This document shows, in pieces, positions 11,600 to 22,444 of a DNA stretch of 64,000 nucleotides (positions within the stretch are counted from its first letter, which is position 1; the number at the start of each line of letters is the position of its first letter). Location: NCBI GenBank assembly GCA_024114885.1, contig CP099419.1, positions 3,286,001-3,350,000 on the forward strand. Direction: 5' to 3'. A model generated the notes under the pieces. That model was not told where the DNA came from. It worked only from the letters and a program-made list of their open reading frames with translations, and did no database searches. The position numbers were made by a program, and so were the translations under genes. Origin of the DNA: Septoria linicola. Lineage: Eukaryota; Ascomycota; Dothideomycetes; Mycosphaerellales; Mycosphaerellaceae.

Positions 11600-12077
11600 A
11601 TTGTGATGAGGGGAAACATGGACGGGCTGCATGGGACACGATTGCATGGGTCGGCGTTGTGATGAGCATTTTCCTGAGCAGATGAACGTGCCGAGTTCTG
11701 GCGAGGACGAGACCGCTGGGAGGCATGAATAGACGTGTTGGCCAACCAGCTCCTTGTGCTGGAAGACGTAGCACAGACAGAACGAGTGCATAATTCCAAG
11801 CAGAGCGCTTTGTCATGATCATCGAGCTTCTCCTTTCAATATCAGTTCTATGACTGTAGCGGACTGGCTACTCTGAGCAAAGGATCACGTGAAGTCGTGT
11901 TCTCGGGCGTGAAGCTTGCCTGTGCACCGAGCATGTCTTGTCTCTGGAGCACAGCAAGCTACGACTAGTGACTATAGTGATCACGCTTCGGCATTGACAA
12001 GTTGCGTGCGCGCAATCTGGTCACTGCAGTGTCTCTCTTGTCTCCATCAGCCGGGCCTGCCACTGTGTCCACTTCAC
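11600..12077. other. Intergenic, no gene seen
   Basis: Upstream region of the aminopeptidase. The open frame of that gene extends upstream to 11,916, but the residues before 12,078 do not look conserved. Confidence 0.4.
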
Positions 12078-15000
12078 ATGCCCGCCGTAAGTCCCGCCTT
12101 GCGTCGGCTCACTGGGCGCAGCAACAGCATCGTAGGCGGGGCAGCACTGAGAACAGCCCACTACTCGTGCACAGTCACCTTCCCGATTGAAGCTCCACAC
12201 GTTACATCGCAGCTCACACGAACGCCGACATCACGAATCCGGAATTCCGCCAACGGCGTTCGATCTTTTAGAACCTGTCGTCCTCTTCCCCTTCTTCCCA
12301 CTGTCCGACACTGCTCCAGTCACGCATCCAGCACTCTTGTCAGGATGGCCTCCGATCGAGATGTCCTTTCCGACCATGTCAAGCCCATCAATTACGCCAT
12401 CTCCCTGACCGATCTTACTTCTGGTGAGCCATGGACATATCAAGGGAAAGTCGACATTGAAGTCGAGGTGAAGAAGGCCACTAAGTCCATCACTCTCAAC
12501 ACATTCGAACTCAAAGTCCACTCGGCGGAGTTCGTAGCAGACTCAGGAAAGCATTCCTCTGCAGTCAAGGCCTCTGATATCTCCTTTGACACAAAGAACC
12601 AGAGATGCACCTTCACATTCGATCAAGAGCTGCCACAGTCGCCCAAGGCCGTGCTCTCGATTGCGTTTGAAGGCATCATGAACAACCACATGGCAGGCTT
12701 CTATCGATCAAAGTACCAGCCGACAGTAGAGGCATCGAAGGGTGTAGCGAGGGATAGCAAGAACCACTACATGTTCTCCACGCAGTTTGAGTCCAGTGAT
12801 GCTCGAAGAGCATTCCCATGCTTCGATGAGCCAAATCTGAAGGCAACATTTGACTTCGAGATGGAGATCCCAGACGATCTGGTGGCACTGAGCAACATGC
12901 CCGAGAAGCAAACGCGCAAGAGCAAGGATGGCTACAAAGTGGTCAGCTTCGAAAGGACTCCAGTCATGTCGACTTACCTTCTTGCCTGGGCATTTGGAGA
13001 CTTCGTAGGTGAAAACAGGCTTAGCATCTGGTTCATGGCTAACGATAGGTGCAGGAATACGTCGAGGATTTCACGAGGCGGAAGTACAATGGCAAGAGCT
13101 TGCCTGTCCGAGTATACACAACCAAAGGCCTGAAACAGCAAGGTCAATTGGCTTTGGAAAGTGCACATCAAATCGTTGATTACTTTTCAGAGGTATGACT
13201 TCTGTGACTTGCCCAGAGTATGGAAGCTAACCATATAACAGATCTTCGACATCGACTATCCTCTTCCCAAGGTCGATCTGCTTGCGGTCCACGAATTCGT
13301 AAGTCGCCCTTGCTCCTCCAGCATCAATATGCGACTGATCTGCGCATCAGCCGATCATATGTCTAACTTCTCCCTGCTACATCTCTCTACCTTGCTGACC
13401 AATGCTTCTAGTCACACGGCGCCATGGAAAACTGGGGTCTCATCACATACCGAACTACGGCAGTACTCTTCGACGAGGCTGCCTCGGATCAGAAGTACCG
13501 CAACAGAGTCGTCTACGTCGTCGCCCACGAGCTGGCTCATCAATGGTTCGGCAATCTGGTGACCATGGATTGGTGGAATGAGCTCTGGCTCAATGAAGGT
13601 TTCGCGACCTGGGTCGGCTGGTACGCCGTCGACCATCTGCACCCAGACTGGGATGTGTGGGCGCAGTTTGTCACAGACGGAATGCAGATGGCCTTCCAGC
13701 TCGACAGCTTGAGAACAAGTCACCCGATTGAGGTGCCCGTACGGAACGCTTTGGAAGTCGACCAAATCTTCGATCACATCAGCTACTTGAAAGGTAGCTC
13801 CGTGATCCGCATGCTGGCATCCCACCTAGGAGTGAAGACGTTCTTGAAAGGCGTTTCGGATTATCTCAAGGCAAACACGTACTCCAACGCCACTACCAAT
13901 GATCTGTGGTCGGCACTGAGCAAAGCTTCTGGCCAGGACGTCACCACCTTTATGGACCCATGGATCCGCAAAATCGGATTCCCTGTAGTGACAGTTGCAG
14001 AAGAGCCAGGTCAAATCAGCGTTCAGCAGTCGCGTTTCCTTTCGGCAGGCGATGTTCAGCCGGAGGAGGATACTACAACTTGGTGGATCCCTCTCGGACT
14101 GAAGACCGGGCCACAGGCTACCGACGCTCAACGCGAGGCTTTGACTGCCAGACAAGATACATACCGGGACATTGATACCAGTTTCTACAAGCTGAACGGC
14201 GACCAGACTGGCTTCTACCGAACGAATCTTCCTCCGCCACGACTTGTTGAACTATCGAAGCACTTGGAAAAGCTGTCTCCACAGGACAAGATTGGGCTTG
14301 TGGGTGATGCTGCCGCAATGGCAGCCGCTGGTCTAGGTACTACCTCTGCTGTGCTCTCGTTCCTTGAGGGCTTCGCTGCTGAGACCAATTATCTTGTATG
14401 GAGCGAAGTTCTGACGAGTTTGGGCAAGATCCGCCGCATCTTTGCTTCTGACCAGACAGTTTCACAAGGACTAAGAGACTTCACACTCAAGCTTGTGACT
14501 CCTGCCACAGATCGCATCGGCTGGAACTTCGCCACCGAGGAGGACTACCTCACTGGCCAGTTGAGGGCGTTGCTCATCTCTACCGCTGGCCTTGTGGGTC
14601 ACGAACAAGTAGTTGCGGAGGCTCAGAAGCGGTTCAAGGCTTTCGTTGATGGAGATTCAAAAGCCATTCATCCGTCGCTGCGGGCTGCCGTGTACAAGAT
14701 ATCTATCAAGAACGGCGGCGAAGAGGCATATAAGGCTGTGCAGAAGGAGTTCCTGACCACCAAGTCCATCGACGGCCGTGAGATCACACTCGGGTCTCTT
14801 GGTCAAGTGCAGACCCAAGAGCTTGCGAACGACTACCTCAAATTCGCTTTCACCGGGAACGTGGCGATACAAGATCTTCACACAGTTGGTGCGTCGCTTG
14901 CGAACAACTCAAAGGTGCGCGAAACAGTCTGGCAATACATCAAGGCAGAATGGCCAGCGATCCGCGAGAAGTTGGGCGGCAACATGGTCGTTCTAGAGCG

Positions 15001-15202
15001 CTTCCTGAGAATGAGTCTGCAGAAGTTTGCGGATGCTGAGGTGGAGAAGGATATTGAGCAGTTCTTCAGCAATAAGGACAACACTGGGTATGACCGAGGC
15101 CTGGCAGTTGTGTCAGACACGATCAAGGGCAGCGCGAAGTATCGGGAGCGTGACTTGGACAACACGCGCGAGTGGCTCAAGGCCCACGGGTATGCGAAGT
15201 AA
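12078..15202 (+). CDS. APE2: M1 zinc aminopeptidase, Ape2-like
   Basis: Cleaves N-terminal residues from peptides. Exons 12,078-13,004, 13,055-13,192, 13,242-13,298 and 13,412-15,202 join across introns of 50, 49 and 113 nt. The exopeptidase motif GAMEN, the HEXXH-(18)-E zinc site (VVAHELAHQWFG ... LNEGFATW) and the M1 N-terminal beta domain (KPINYAISLTDL) are all present. A full C-terminal helical domain ends in EWLKAHGYAK. From the ATG at 12,345 (MASDRDVLSDHV) the protein is 881 aa, the usual cytosolic length. The ATG at 12,078 adds 89 residues rich in Arg, Ser and Thr and poor in acidic residues, which looks like a mitochondrial presequence. Yeast Ape2 and the mammalian puromycin-sensitive enzyme are the nearest families I recognise. 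Confidence 0.93.
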
Positions 15203-15947
15203 GCGAACATGCTCCTGCTATTGCCCATGTGGCAGCAGGCGAAGAGAGGAAGCTGGGAACTATCTCCTGATCTGATTCGGTCTGAATAGCAGCAGCTACC
15301 GACCAAGCTGATGTGCTCTGACTCGTTCTGGGCGAAGCTCATATGGCCGAGCGCGAGCTCATCCAGGGGCTGCTATGTATTGAGCAGTGTAAGCGAAAGT
15401 TCGCGACCATTCGCACTCCGCACTCGCAACAATAGTCCATTCTCCCATTGTAGCAGTCGCGATTGCCCAACAAATTTTCGACCCTCCCATTGTTGGGAAA
15501 GGGCTATTGTCGTGATCCTTCCTTAACTTCTTGGTCCCTAATTCCTGTTTCCGACGTTCTCCTCCTGCCTCTCTTGTAACGATCTCTTTCCCGCAACAAC
15601 AAGCTCAACACGTTTTACAACACGTCACTGACGCTCTTTACTCGCCGCGGGGCAGACTCATCAAAGTAAACGTAGCGACTTTACTGGTCCGTGCTTCACT
15701 CGCAGCCGTGTCGCTTTCTTAAGTCAGCACTTTCCGCCATCGCTTCTTCCACGACATCGACATTGACATCGACATCAGACTCGGTCGCATTCAACCAGCA
15801 TCCATCAACTGTCGCGTTGGGCGCGTGCCTCGCAAGACATAGACATCTTAGTGAGGACGCGTTAGCAGCTTCACTTGTTCAGAGCGTCGACGCGACACTT
15901 CTCGGCGCGTCTCACAATTAGCAAGTGCTCGCAAGAGACACAGCAGC
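15203..15947. other. Intergenic / 5' leader of the PUF gene
   Basis: No coding frame supported. Pyrimidine-rich from about 15,490, with a short imperfect gacatc hexamer run at about 15,750-15,780, compatible with a promoter and long 5' UTR. Confidence 0.4.
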
Positions 15948-18150
15948 ATGGAGTGGACCGGCTCTCCAACAAAGAAGATGGCATCGTCTTTCACCATCTT
16001 CGACGAGAACACTCGTAACGTCCAGCGCCAGGTTTGTGTAGCAGCACTTCACGCGCGTTCTAAACCTTATCTGACGTTTCGCTGCAGTTCGATCTCAAGC
16101 GCACGGTCAGTGCCATGCCGTTGCCACTAACAACTTCGCGTTTCGCGAATCGGGCTCCACTTCAGGTATTTCAGCGCACTCCGTCTGATCTTCTCTCCCT
16201 CTCCACTGACCAAATGTCACAGCACGTCAACATGGTGCAGAACGAGCACCCACAGGTCGTCACAGAGCTGTTCGCCAAGGTTAGGGCCCAGCAAGAGGAC
16301 ATTCTCGCCCGTCAACAGCGCGCCGTCGAGAACGCTGAGCACTGCAGCACCTCGCCCATCAACACCAACCCATTCGATGACACTTCGCCGAGCGAGCACA
16401 GCTCCGAGGAGCAGCATGATGCCTCTCAGGTGTACCTCCTCAAGCGTGAACTCGAGCTCGCCAACGAGCGTGTCGAACAAATGCAGCTGCAGCTCACCCA
16501 ATCTCACTTGGCACAGCACACAATGGAGCAGGCCATCGGCTCTCCATTTCCTGCTGCTCAGCACCTTGCTGCCAGCATCCCAGGTCACAACATGATCTCG
16601 GTTGCAAACCGATTTCCTCAAGGTGCTGACTTCGGTCGCGCTTCGACTTCATTTGATCGTGGCAACCTCAACGGACAGCAACAGTCGTAGGTCCTCCTGG
16701 ATTTTGCCAACTTCGTTCTCCGATGTGACTGACTTTCATCAGGTTCAACGGCCTTTCGCGCGGCCAATCCGGCTACAGCAGTCGCACAGGCTTCACCGCT
16801 CCGGTCACACCAATGTCGTTCTCACAGCCAGCCTACATGCCGTCAACCAGCACTACTGTTCAGCAGCAGCCAGTTAGCACGAGACTGTCGCCAACAGCCG
16901 CAGAGTTTGGCGTCGGTCGCGGTCAGTGGAACGGCCAGCAAGCTCAGCAGACCACCTACATGAGCACCACCGAGCCGCTCAACTACCGTCGTCTTCTCGA
17001 GCGCAACATGACTTGCAACTGGAAGTACATTGTCGATAAGATCGTCTGCAACAATGACCAGCAGGCGTCAATCTTCCTTCAGCAGAAGCTGAAGGTCGGC
17101 ACACCGGATGCGAAGTTCGAGATCGTACAGGCGATCATTGACCAAGCTTACCCACTCATGATCAACCGCTTTGGCAACTTTCTCGTCCAGCGTTGCTTCG
17201 AGCACGGCACTCCAGACCAGGTCATCCAAATCGCTCAAGCTATTCGAGGCAACACACTCAACCTCAGCATGGACGCTTTTGGTTGTCACGTCGTTCAGAA
17301 GGCCTTTGACTGTGTGCCGGAAGAGTACAAGGCGATCATGGTGCACGAGCTTCTCCGTCGCATCCCAGAGACCGTCATCCACCGCTACGCCTGTCACGTC
17401 TGGCAGAAGCTGTTCGAACTCCGCTGGAGCGACTCGCCACCCCAAATCATGAAGTATGTCAACGAAGCTCTTCGTGGCATGTGGCATGAGGTGGCCCTGG
17501 GTGAGACTGGTAGTCTCGTCGTTCAGAACATCTTCGAGAACTGCCTCGAAGACGACAAGCGCCCGTGCATCAATGAAGTTCTGGCAAGCATCGACGTCGT
17601 TGCACACGGACAGTTCGGCAACTGGTGTATCCAGCACATCTGCGAGCATGGCTCCGTCCCGGACCGCACTCGCGCAATCGACCACGTCATCCGCTTCGCC
17701 GGTGAGTACAGCATGGATCAATTCGCTTCCAAAGTCGTCGAGAAGTGCCTCAAGATTGGTGGCAACGACTTCCTGGACCGCTACCTCGACCGCATCTGCG
17801 AAGCTCGCCAGGATCGTCCACGCATGCCACTGATCGACATTGCCGGCGACCAGTTCGGCAACTACCTCATTCAGTACATCCTCAGCAGTGCCGAGCCACA
17901 GCGTCGCGAGATTGTCGCCGCCCAAGTCCGCAAGCACATGGTCTCCCTCCGTGGCTCCAAGTATGGCTCACGCGTTGCGATGCTGTGCTGCAACCCGGCC
18001 GTCACCACCCGCCCAGGTCCTCCTTCCGGCCTTCCATTGGGTCGCGGCACTGGACCATTCGGACAGGGAGCCTTCAGCCAGGACGTGTCACGCTCCTTCA
18101 GCAGTGACCGCGCCTATGCTGGTCGCGGCGGCTTCGGTGGCTACCGCTAG
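15948..18150 (+). CDS. Pumilio/PUF-family RNA-binding protein
   Basis: Post-transcriptional regulator of 677 aa. Exons 15,948-16,031, 16,088-16,165, 16,223-16,686 and 16,743-18,150; the 57-nt intron at 16,166-16,222 keeps frame but has a CACTGAC branch site. The N-terminal half is polar, Gln/Ser-rich and partly coiled coil (LKRELELANERVEQMQLQL). The C-terminal half has eight PUF repeats plus the R8' cap. Base-contact signatures from R1 to R8 are SIFLQ, NFLVQ, CHVVQ, CHVWQ, SLVVQ, NWCIQ, SKVVE and NYLIQ. Under the established PUF code this predicts 5'-UGUAAAUA-3'. The tail is Gly/Arg-rich (GRGGFGGYR). It would bind 3' UTRs to repress or localise mRNAs. The exact ortholog among yeast Puf3, Puf4 and Puf5 cannot be set without a tree. 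Confidence 0.93.
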
Positions 18151-18842
18151 ACCCCTTCACATCTGTTGCCATCTGCGGAGACATACCACCTTCGCCAAGC
18201 CACTCATCCTGACATCAAGGATTTGCTGCCATACGATCGCTCATCTATGCTGCCGCAGAGGTTCGCTTGTTTCTGCTCGCTTTCTACGCCAGAGTTACCG
18301 TTGAGGACGTATCGCCCTTTTGTGCTTTGGATCGGAGACATGCTTAGCAAGGTTGCTACCATTGACATATTGATCTTTGGCAGCTTTGTTAACAGGCAGT
18401 AAGCGTTGCTGGCCAGACTTGCACATCACCCTTAACATCTTAGCCATTGAATGTTCTGGCAATGTTTTTCGTTGTTTCGAAAAGGAGGTTATCAAGGTCG
18501 CTTGCAGATGGATGTCGCGAAAAGATCGATATCTCATGCAGCAAGGAAGGAGGCCCCAGACTGTAATAGTACTGCTTGCTTGTTAGTGTTTTGAAAATAA
18601 TGGAAAATTTCGGCGAGACTCTCCTGCTCACCGTCTCACGTATCTTGTGCACTTGGCCTGACATGTCGCGGCTTTGCCATATGAAGCGCTCATGGCTTTG
18701 CTTCACTTCCGGCCTGCATGAACGGCAGCAACGCCCCTGCCGTATCCGGCACGACCCAGCTTCAGATCTTCCTGCACTTTTGGCAACATCGCACTTTGAT
18801 CAGCACTGACTTTGATCAGTACTATCAGCACGAGCCTGTGAC
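18151..18842. other. Intergenic / 3' UTR of the PUF gene
   Basis: No supported gene. Contains a short direct repeat around tttgatcag at about 18,796-18,815. Confidence 0.4.
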
Positions 18843-19837
18843 ATGAGTCTCAACTCGATCGTTGTTCGGTTACTCACTTCGGCCGCTTTAGCGCCTGAGC
18901 CGCTGTCAAGTGAGCTCAAAGACATCGCTGCAGACCTCGCGCGAAATATTTCTGAGTCTCCCCGTGTGCTTGACGCACGCTCCCCAGCAGAATGGAGTCC
19001 TCAGTCACAGCGCCTGGGAGCCTATGTGCCTCCTGGGAGGAGAGGAACAGCGTCGAGCGGACTAGCGCAGTCTGATCCCTTCGAAGAGTCGCGCCTGCGA
19101 AGAGCGCCTGGAATACTTAGCCGCGCGCATGACCGAGCTTTGGGTGAGAGATCCGAGACCGAGCTTAAAGTATAGGTACTGACAGCTCTCAGAGCAGCGG
19201 CAGTCTCTCAGTTCTGCGTCAAGGGATGAGCCCTCAGCATCATTAGCGACTCCGCCTGCGAGGTCCTCGTGGGTCCCTGCACAAGACATTCAGCAGTTTC
19301 CGGAACGAGCAAGTCAACCAGGACACTCAGCATCAGTAAGTCGTGGCATCAGTTGCGCGGCGATTGGCCCCCTGCGCCTAGAGACCGGGCTACGACAGCA
19401 TGAGATGCAATCTGCACGAAATGCCGCTGTGAGTTGGTTCAATCAGTGAAACATCTATGTGGTCGCTATCTTGCCTTTGGATACGGCGTTCACACTGGAA
19501 ACACTGCCGCGCTTCGAGAGTAATCCCGTGAATCCTGTCTTCTATTGCTGACTATTCTTCTCATAGACTCGAGCGCATCAGCAAAGCGCAGCGTTCAACG
19601 CAGGCAACCGAAAGAGACGCGTATCGCCCGAGTCTGCCAGTTCCATCGAATCTCGAGACAGGAGATCGAAACGAAGCGCTGCTACAGTTTCTCCCTTCCA
19701 GCTTGACCATCGCGCACTCCAGCCAGTGACCGTGAGGGATTCTCCGGCACAAGAGACTGCTCGGCCCCGTTCACGAGGCAGACGTAGCAGCAGGCAGGTG
19801 CACGAGCGACGCATAGGGGATTTCTGGCGGCCTTAGA
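18843..19837 (+). CDS. Hypothetical low-complexity protein, exon structure uncertain
   Basis: I do not recognise a family. The evidence is three consecutive open segments that can be joined by plausible introns. The first begins at the ATG at 18,843 and carries QRLGAYVPPGRRG. An intron follows from about 19,145 (GTGAGA; CTGAC branch) to 19,193/19,195. The second segment is Ser/Pro-rich (QRQSLSSASRDEP). A third segment follows an intron from the GTGAGT after RNAA to the CATAG before 19,566, and ends at TAG 19,837 (GRRSSRQVHERRIGDFWRP). The last part is very Arg/Ser-rich. Within exon 1 a second frame (EERLEYLAARMTELW) looks equally protein-like, so the structure may include a further intron or an indel. 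Confidence 0.35.
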
Positions 19838-20756
19838 CGGTATGGCAGCATCGTGTACGAAGTGGCCACAATATGATAGAAGAAGACGAAGACGTGCGTG
19901 GACGCGACGTGAAAATCAAGTCTAACCAGATCAGGCATATGACCATGCTTTTTCTGGCAATCTGTGCCATCCATGCTTCTGCTCACGACTCCCACGCCAC
20001 GCATTGGTCGCCCGTCATCTTACTGGTCGCTCCATGATATCAAGCGACAGTCTCTGATGAACTACACGCCTCCATTGCTCCAGCGCAGCAGGTTTCTGTT
20101 GAGGCTTGGCCATTCATTTTGTCATCGTGATCCCAGCCTATCTCGGACGTCCGCAAACGGTCCGAATCCAGCTTGCTCTGCCATCTGGATCACTTTCTGC
20201 GACGCTGTATAGCAGGAGAAGACTATGGATGAGGCAGATGAAAGTAGGAGTGAAGTGCAGTGATGGCCAAGGATATCTCCGCGAACACTAGTGAGGCTAT
20301 ATCGTGCATGAACGGGACATGTAGGAACAATGACCGGGCATACACGGCGGGCAGGGTGAGGGGTCTGGGGCACTGCTGGACATTGGTGGGACACGGTTGT
20401 CGACGCGGCTCTCCGTCGTCGGCCTCTAGGATGAACGGTATATAATGCTACAACGTAAGCGCTCGAGCGAGGAAAATCACCGTGCTGTGTACCTCGGACA
20501 GCAAAAGTCATAACATAATACCCATCTCTTGCTAGTCCTGCTGCCAAGAGACTAATCGTCACTCAAAGTGAGCTGCTACCCTTGCCAATCTGCCCCGCCA
20601 ACGCCCACCTTCACTGACATTTTCTCTCAGCATCGAGAAACAACATCGTCTCTCATATATAAAGGTGAGGCTCTGAGTATTTGTGCAAGTTGATCATTTC
20701 TGACTGTTTCCAGCTTCTCTCACACCACACACCACACCACTCGAAACACCGCAATC
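19838..20756. other. GAPDH promoter region
   Basis: No gene supported. The proximal part has the TATA box described separately, and the leader just before the start is CA-rich (repeated caccaca units at about 20,722-20,740), as in highly expressed fungal genes. Confidence 0.5.
20655..20663 (+). promoter_or_regulatory. TATA box of the GAPDH gene
   Basis: The sequence atatataaa lies about 100 bp upstream of the GAPDH ATG and is followed by a short pyrimidine-rich leader. This is the usual arrangement of strong fungal gpd promoters. Inferred by position and sequence only. Confidence 0.5.
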
Positions 20757-21974
20757 ATGGTCGTCAAGGTTCGTCATGGCAGCACGCGGGACAATGGAAG
20801 CGTGCGGAGGAGATGAAGACACACACATGCTCATACACACCCATCACAGGCAGGTATCAACGGATTCGGCAGAATCGGACGTATCGTCTTCCGCAATGCG
20901 TAAGTGTCTTCGTGAAGAGCAACAACGACAATGGGTGTAAGGACAACGAGGAAGCTGACTGTGGTACAGCATCCAGCACGGTGACGTTGAGGTCATTGCC
21001 GTCAACGACCCTTTCATTGAGCCACACTATGCCGTGAGTCGCCATATGCTTCATGCCAAGCCAAAGGCAATGCCACCAGGACTATGAACTGACACGTCTT
21101 GCAGGCGTACATGCTCAAGTACGACTCCACACACGGCATCTTCGATGGCAAGATCGAGGTCGACGGCAACCAGGGCCTGATTGTCAACGGCAAGAAGATC
21201 CGCTTCTACATGGAGAAGGACCCAGCTGCCATCCCATGGGGTGAGGCCGGCGCCGAGTACATTGTTGAGTCGACCGGTGTTTTCACCACCACCGAGAAGG
21301 CCCAGGCACACATCAAGGGCGGCGCAAAGAAGGTCGTCATCTCCGCTCCATCCGCCGACGCACCAATGTTCGTCATGGGAGTCAACAACACCGAGTACAA
21401 GTCCGACATCCCAGTCATCTCCAACGCCTCGTGCACAACCAACTGCTTGGCTCCTCTCGCCAAGGTCATCCACAACGAGTTCACCATGATCGAGGGTCTC
21501 ATGACCACCATCCACTCGTACACTGCCACCCAGAAGACCGTCGATGGTCCTTCCGGCAAGGACTGGCGTGGAGGCCGTACTGCGGCCCAGAACATCATCC
21601 CATCTTCCACCGGTGCTGCCAAGGCTGTCGGAAAGGTCATTCCAGACTTGAACGGCAAGCTCACTGGCATGTCCATGCGTGTGCCAACTGCCAACGTCTC
21701 CGTTGTCGACTTGACCTGCCGCATCGAGAAGGGTGCCAGCTACGACGAGATCATCGCTGCTCTGCGAAAGGCCTCCGAGGGCGAGCTCAAGGGTGAGAAT
21801 AATACTGTCCCGATTCATGCTTTTCCAGATCACCACGCTAACTCTACTGTCCAACAGGTGTCCTCGCCGTCACCGACGACGATGTCGTCTCCAGCGATCT
21901 CAACGGCAACATCAACAGCTCCATCGTCGACGTCAAGGCCGGTATCTCGCTCAACAAGAACTTCGTCAAGCTCG

Positions 21975-22006
<32 letters not shown>

Positions 22007-22060
22007 CGCCGTGTCATTGACCTTTTGGCATACATTGCCAAGGTTGATGGCAACGCTTAA
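20757..22060 (+). CDS. gpdA: Glyceraldehyde-3-phosphate dehydrogenase
   Basis: Glycolytic enzyme of 338 aa oxidising glyceraldehyde-3-phosphate with NAD+ and phosphate in the cytosol. Exons 20,757-20,768, 20,850-20,899, 20,970-21,033, 21,105-21,792 and 21,858-22,060. The first exon encodes only MVVK, a layout familiar from fungal gpd genes. The NAD-binding motif INGFGRIGR, catalytic Cys in SNASCTTNCLAPLAK, the HSYTATQ His segment and the C-terminal SWYDNEWGYS motif are all intact. Codon choice is visibly biased toward C-ending codons relative to neighbours, consistent with high expression. Confidence 0.98.
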
Positions 22061-22444
22061 GCAGCGAAATAACCCTCACCATCCACCATCACGAACGAAC
22101 CAAACACGGCCCACAAAAAGATTCCATGAGCACGAACAAAGGAAGCATGCCTACCACAGAGCGGAGGACCCCAGCTGAGGAGTGGAGTTGTGATACGTCT
22201 CTCTTTCCTTCCTTTGGTGGAGGACCTTTTTTTCGGTTGGAGCAAGGCTTTTCTCCTGTTTTCTCCACCATGCAATGGGTCTGAATGGATATGACACAAA
22301 CGTAGCTAGCTAGCATGACCGCCGGCTAGATTATGAGCATGACAATATAAAAAAGAGGCAAACGATGAATCTCTTGAGCAAATGCTTCACTATTTCCCTT
22401 TCACTGCTGCTATAAGCTGGCTGACTTGATGTAGGCTTATCGAT
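22061..22444. other. Convergent 3' region
   Basis: 3' flanks of GAPDH and the carboxypeptidase. AT-rich around 22,340-22,420, where polyadenylation would be expected. No gene seen. Confidence 0.4.

Noticed and set aside
17068..17937. 289-aa minus-strand frame under the PUF gene
   Set aside because: Exact antisense shadow of the PUF repeats, created by C-biased codon use.
21051..21854. 267-aa minus-strand frame under GAPDH
   Set aside because: Antisense shadow of a highly codon-biased gene.
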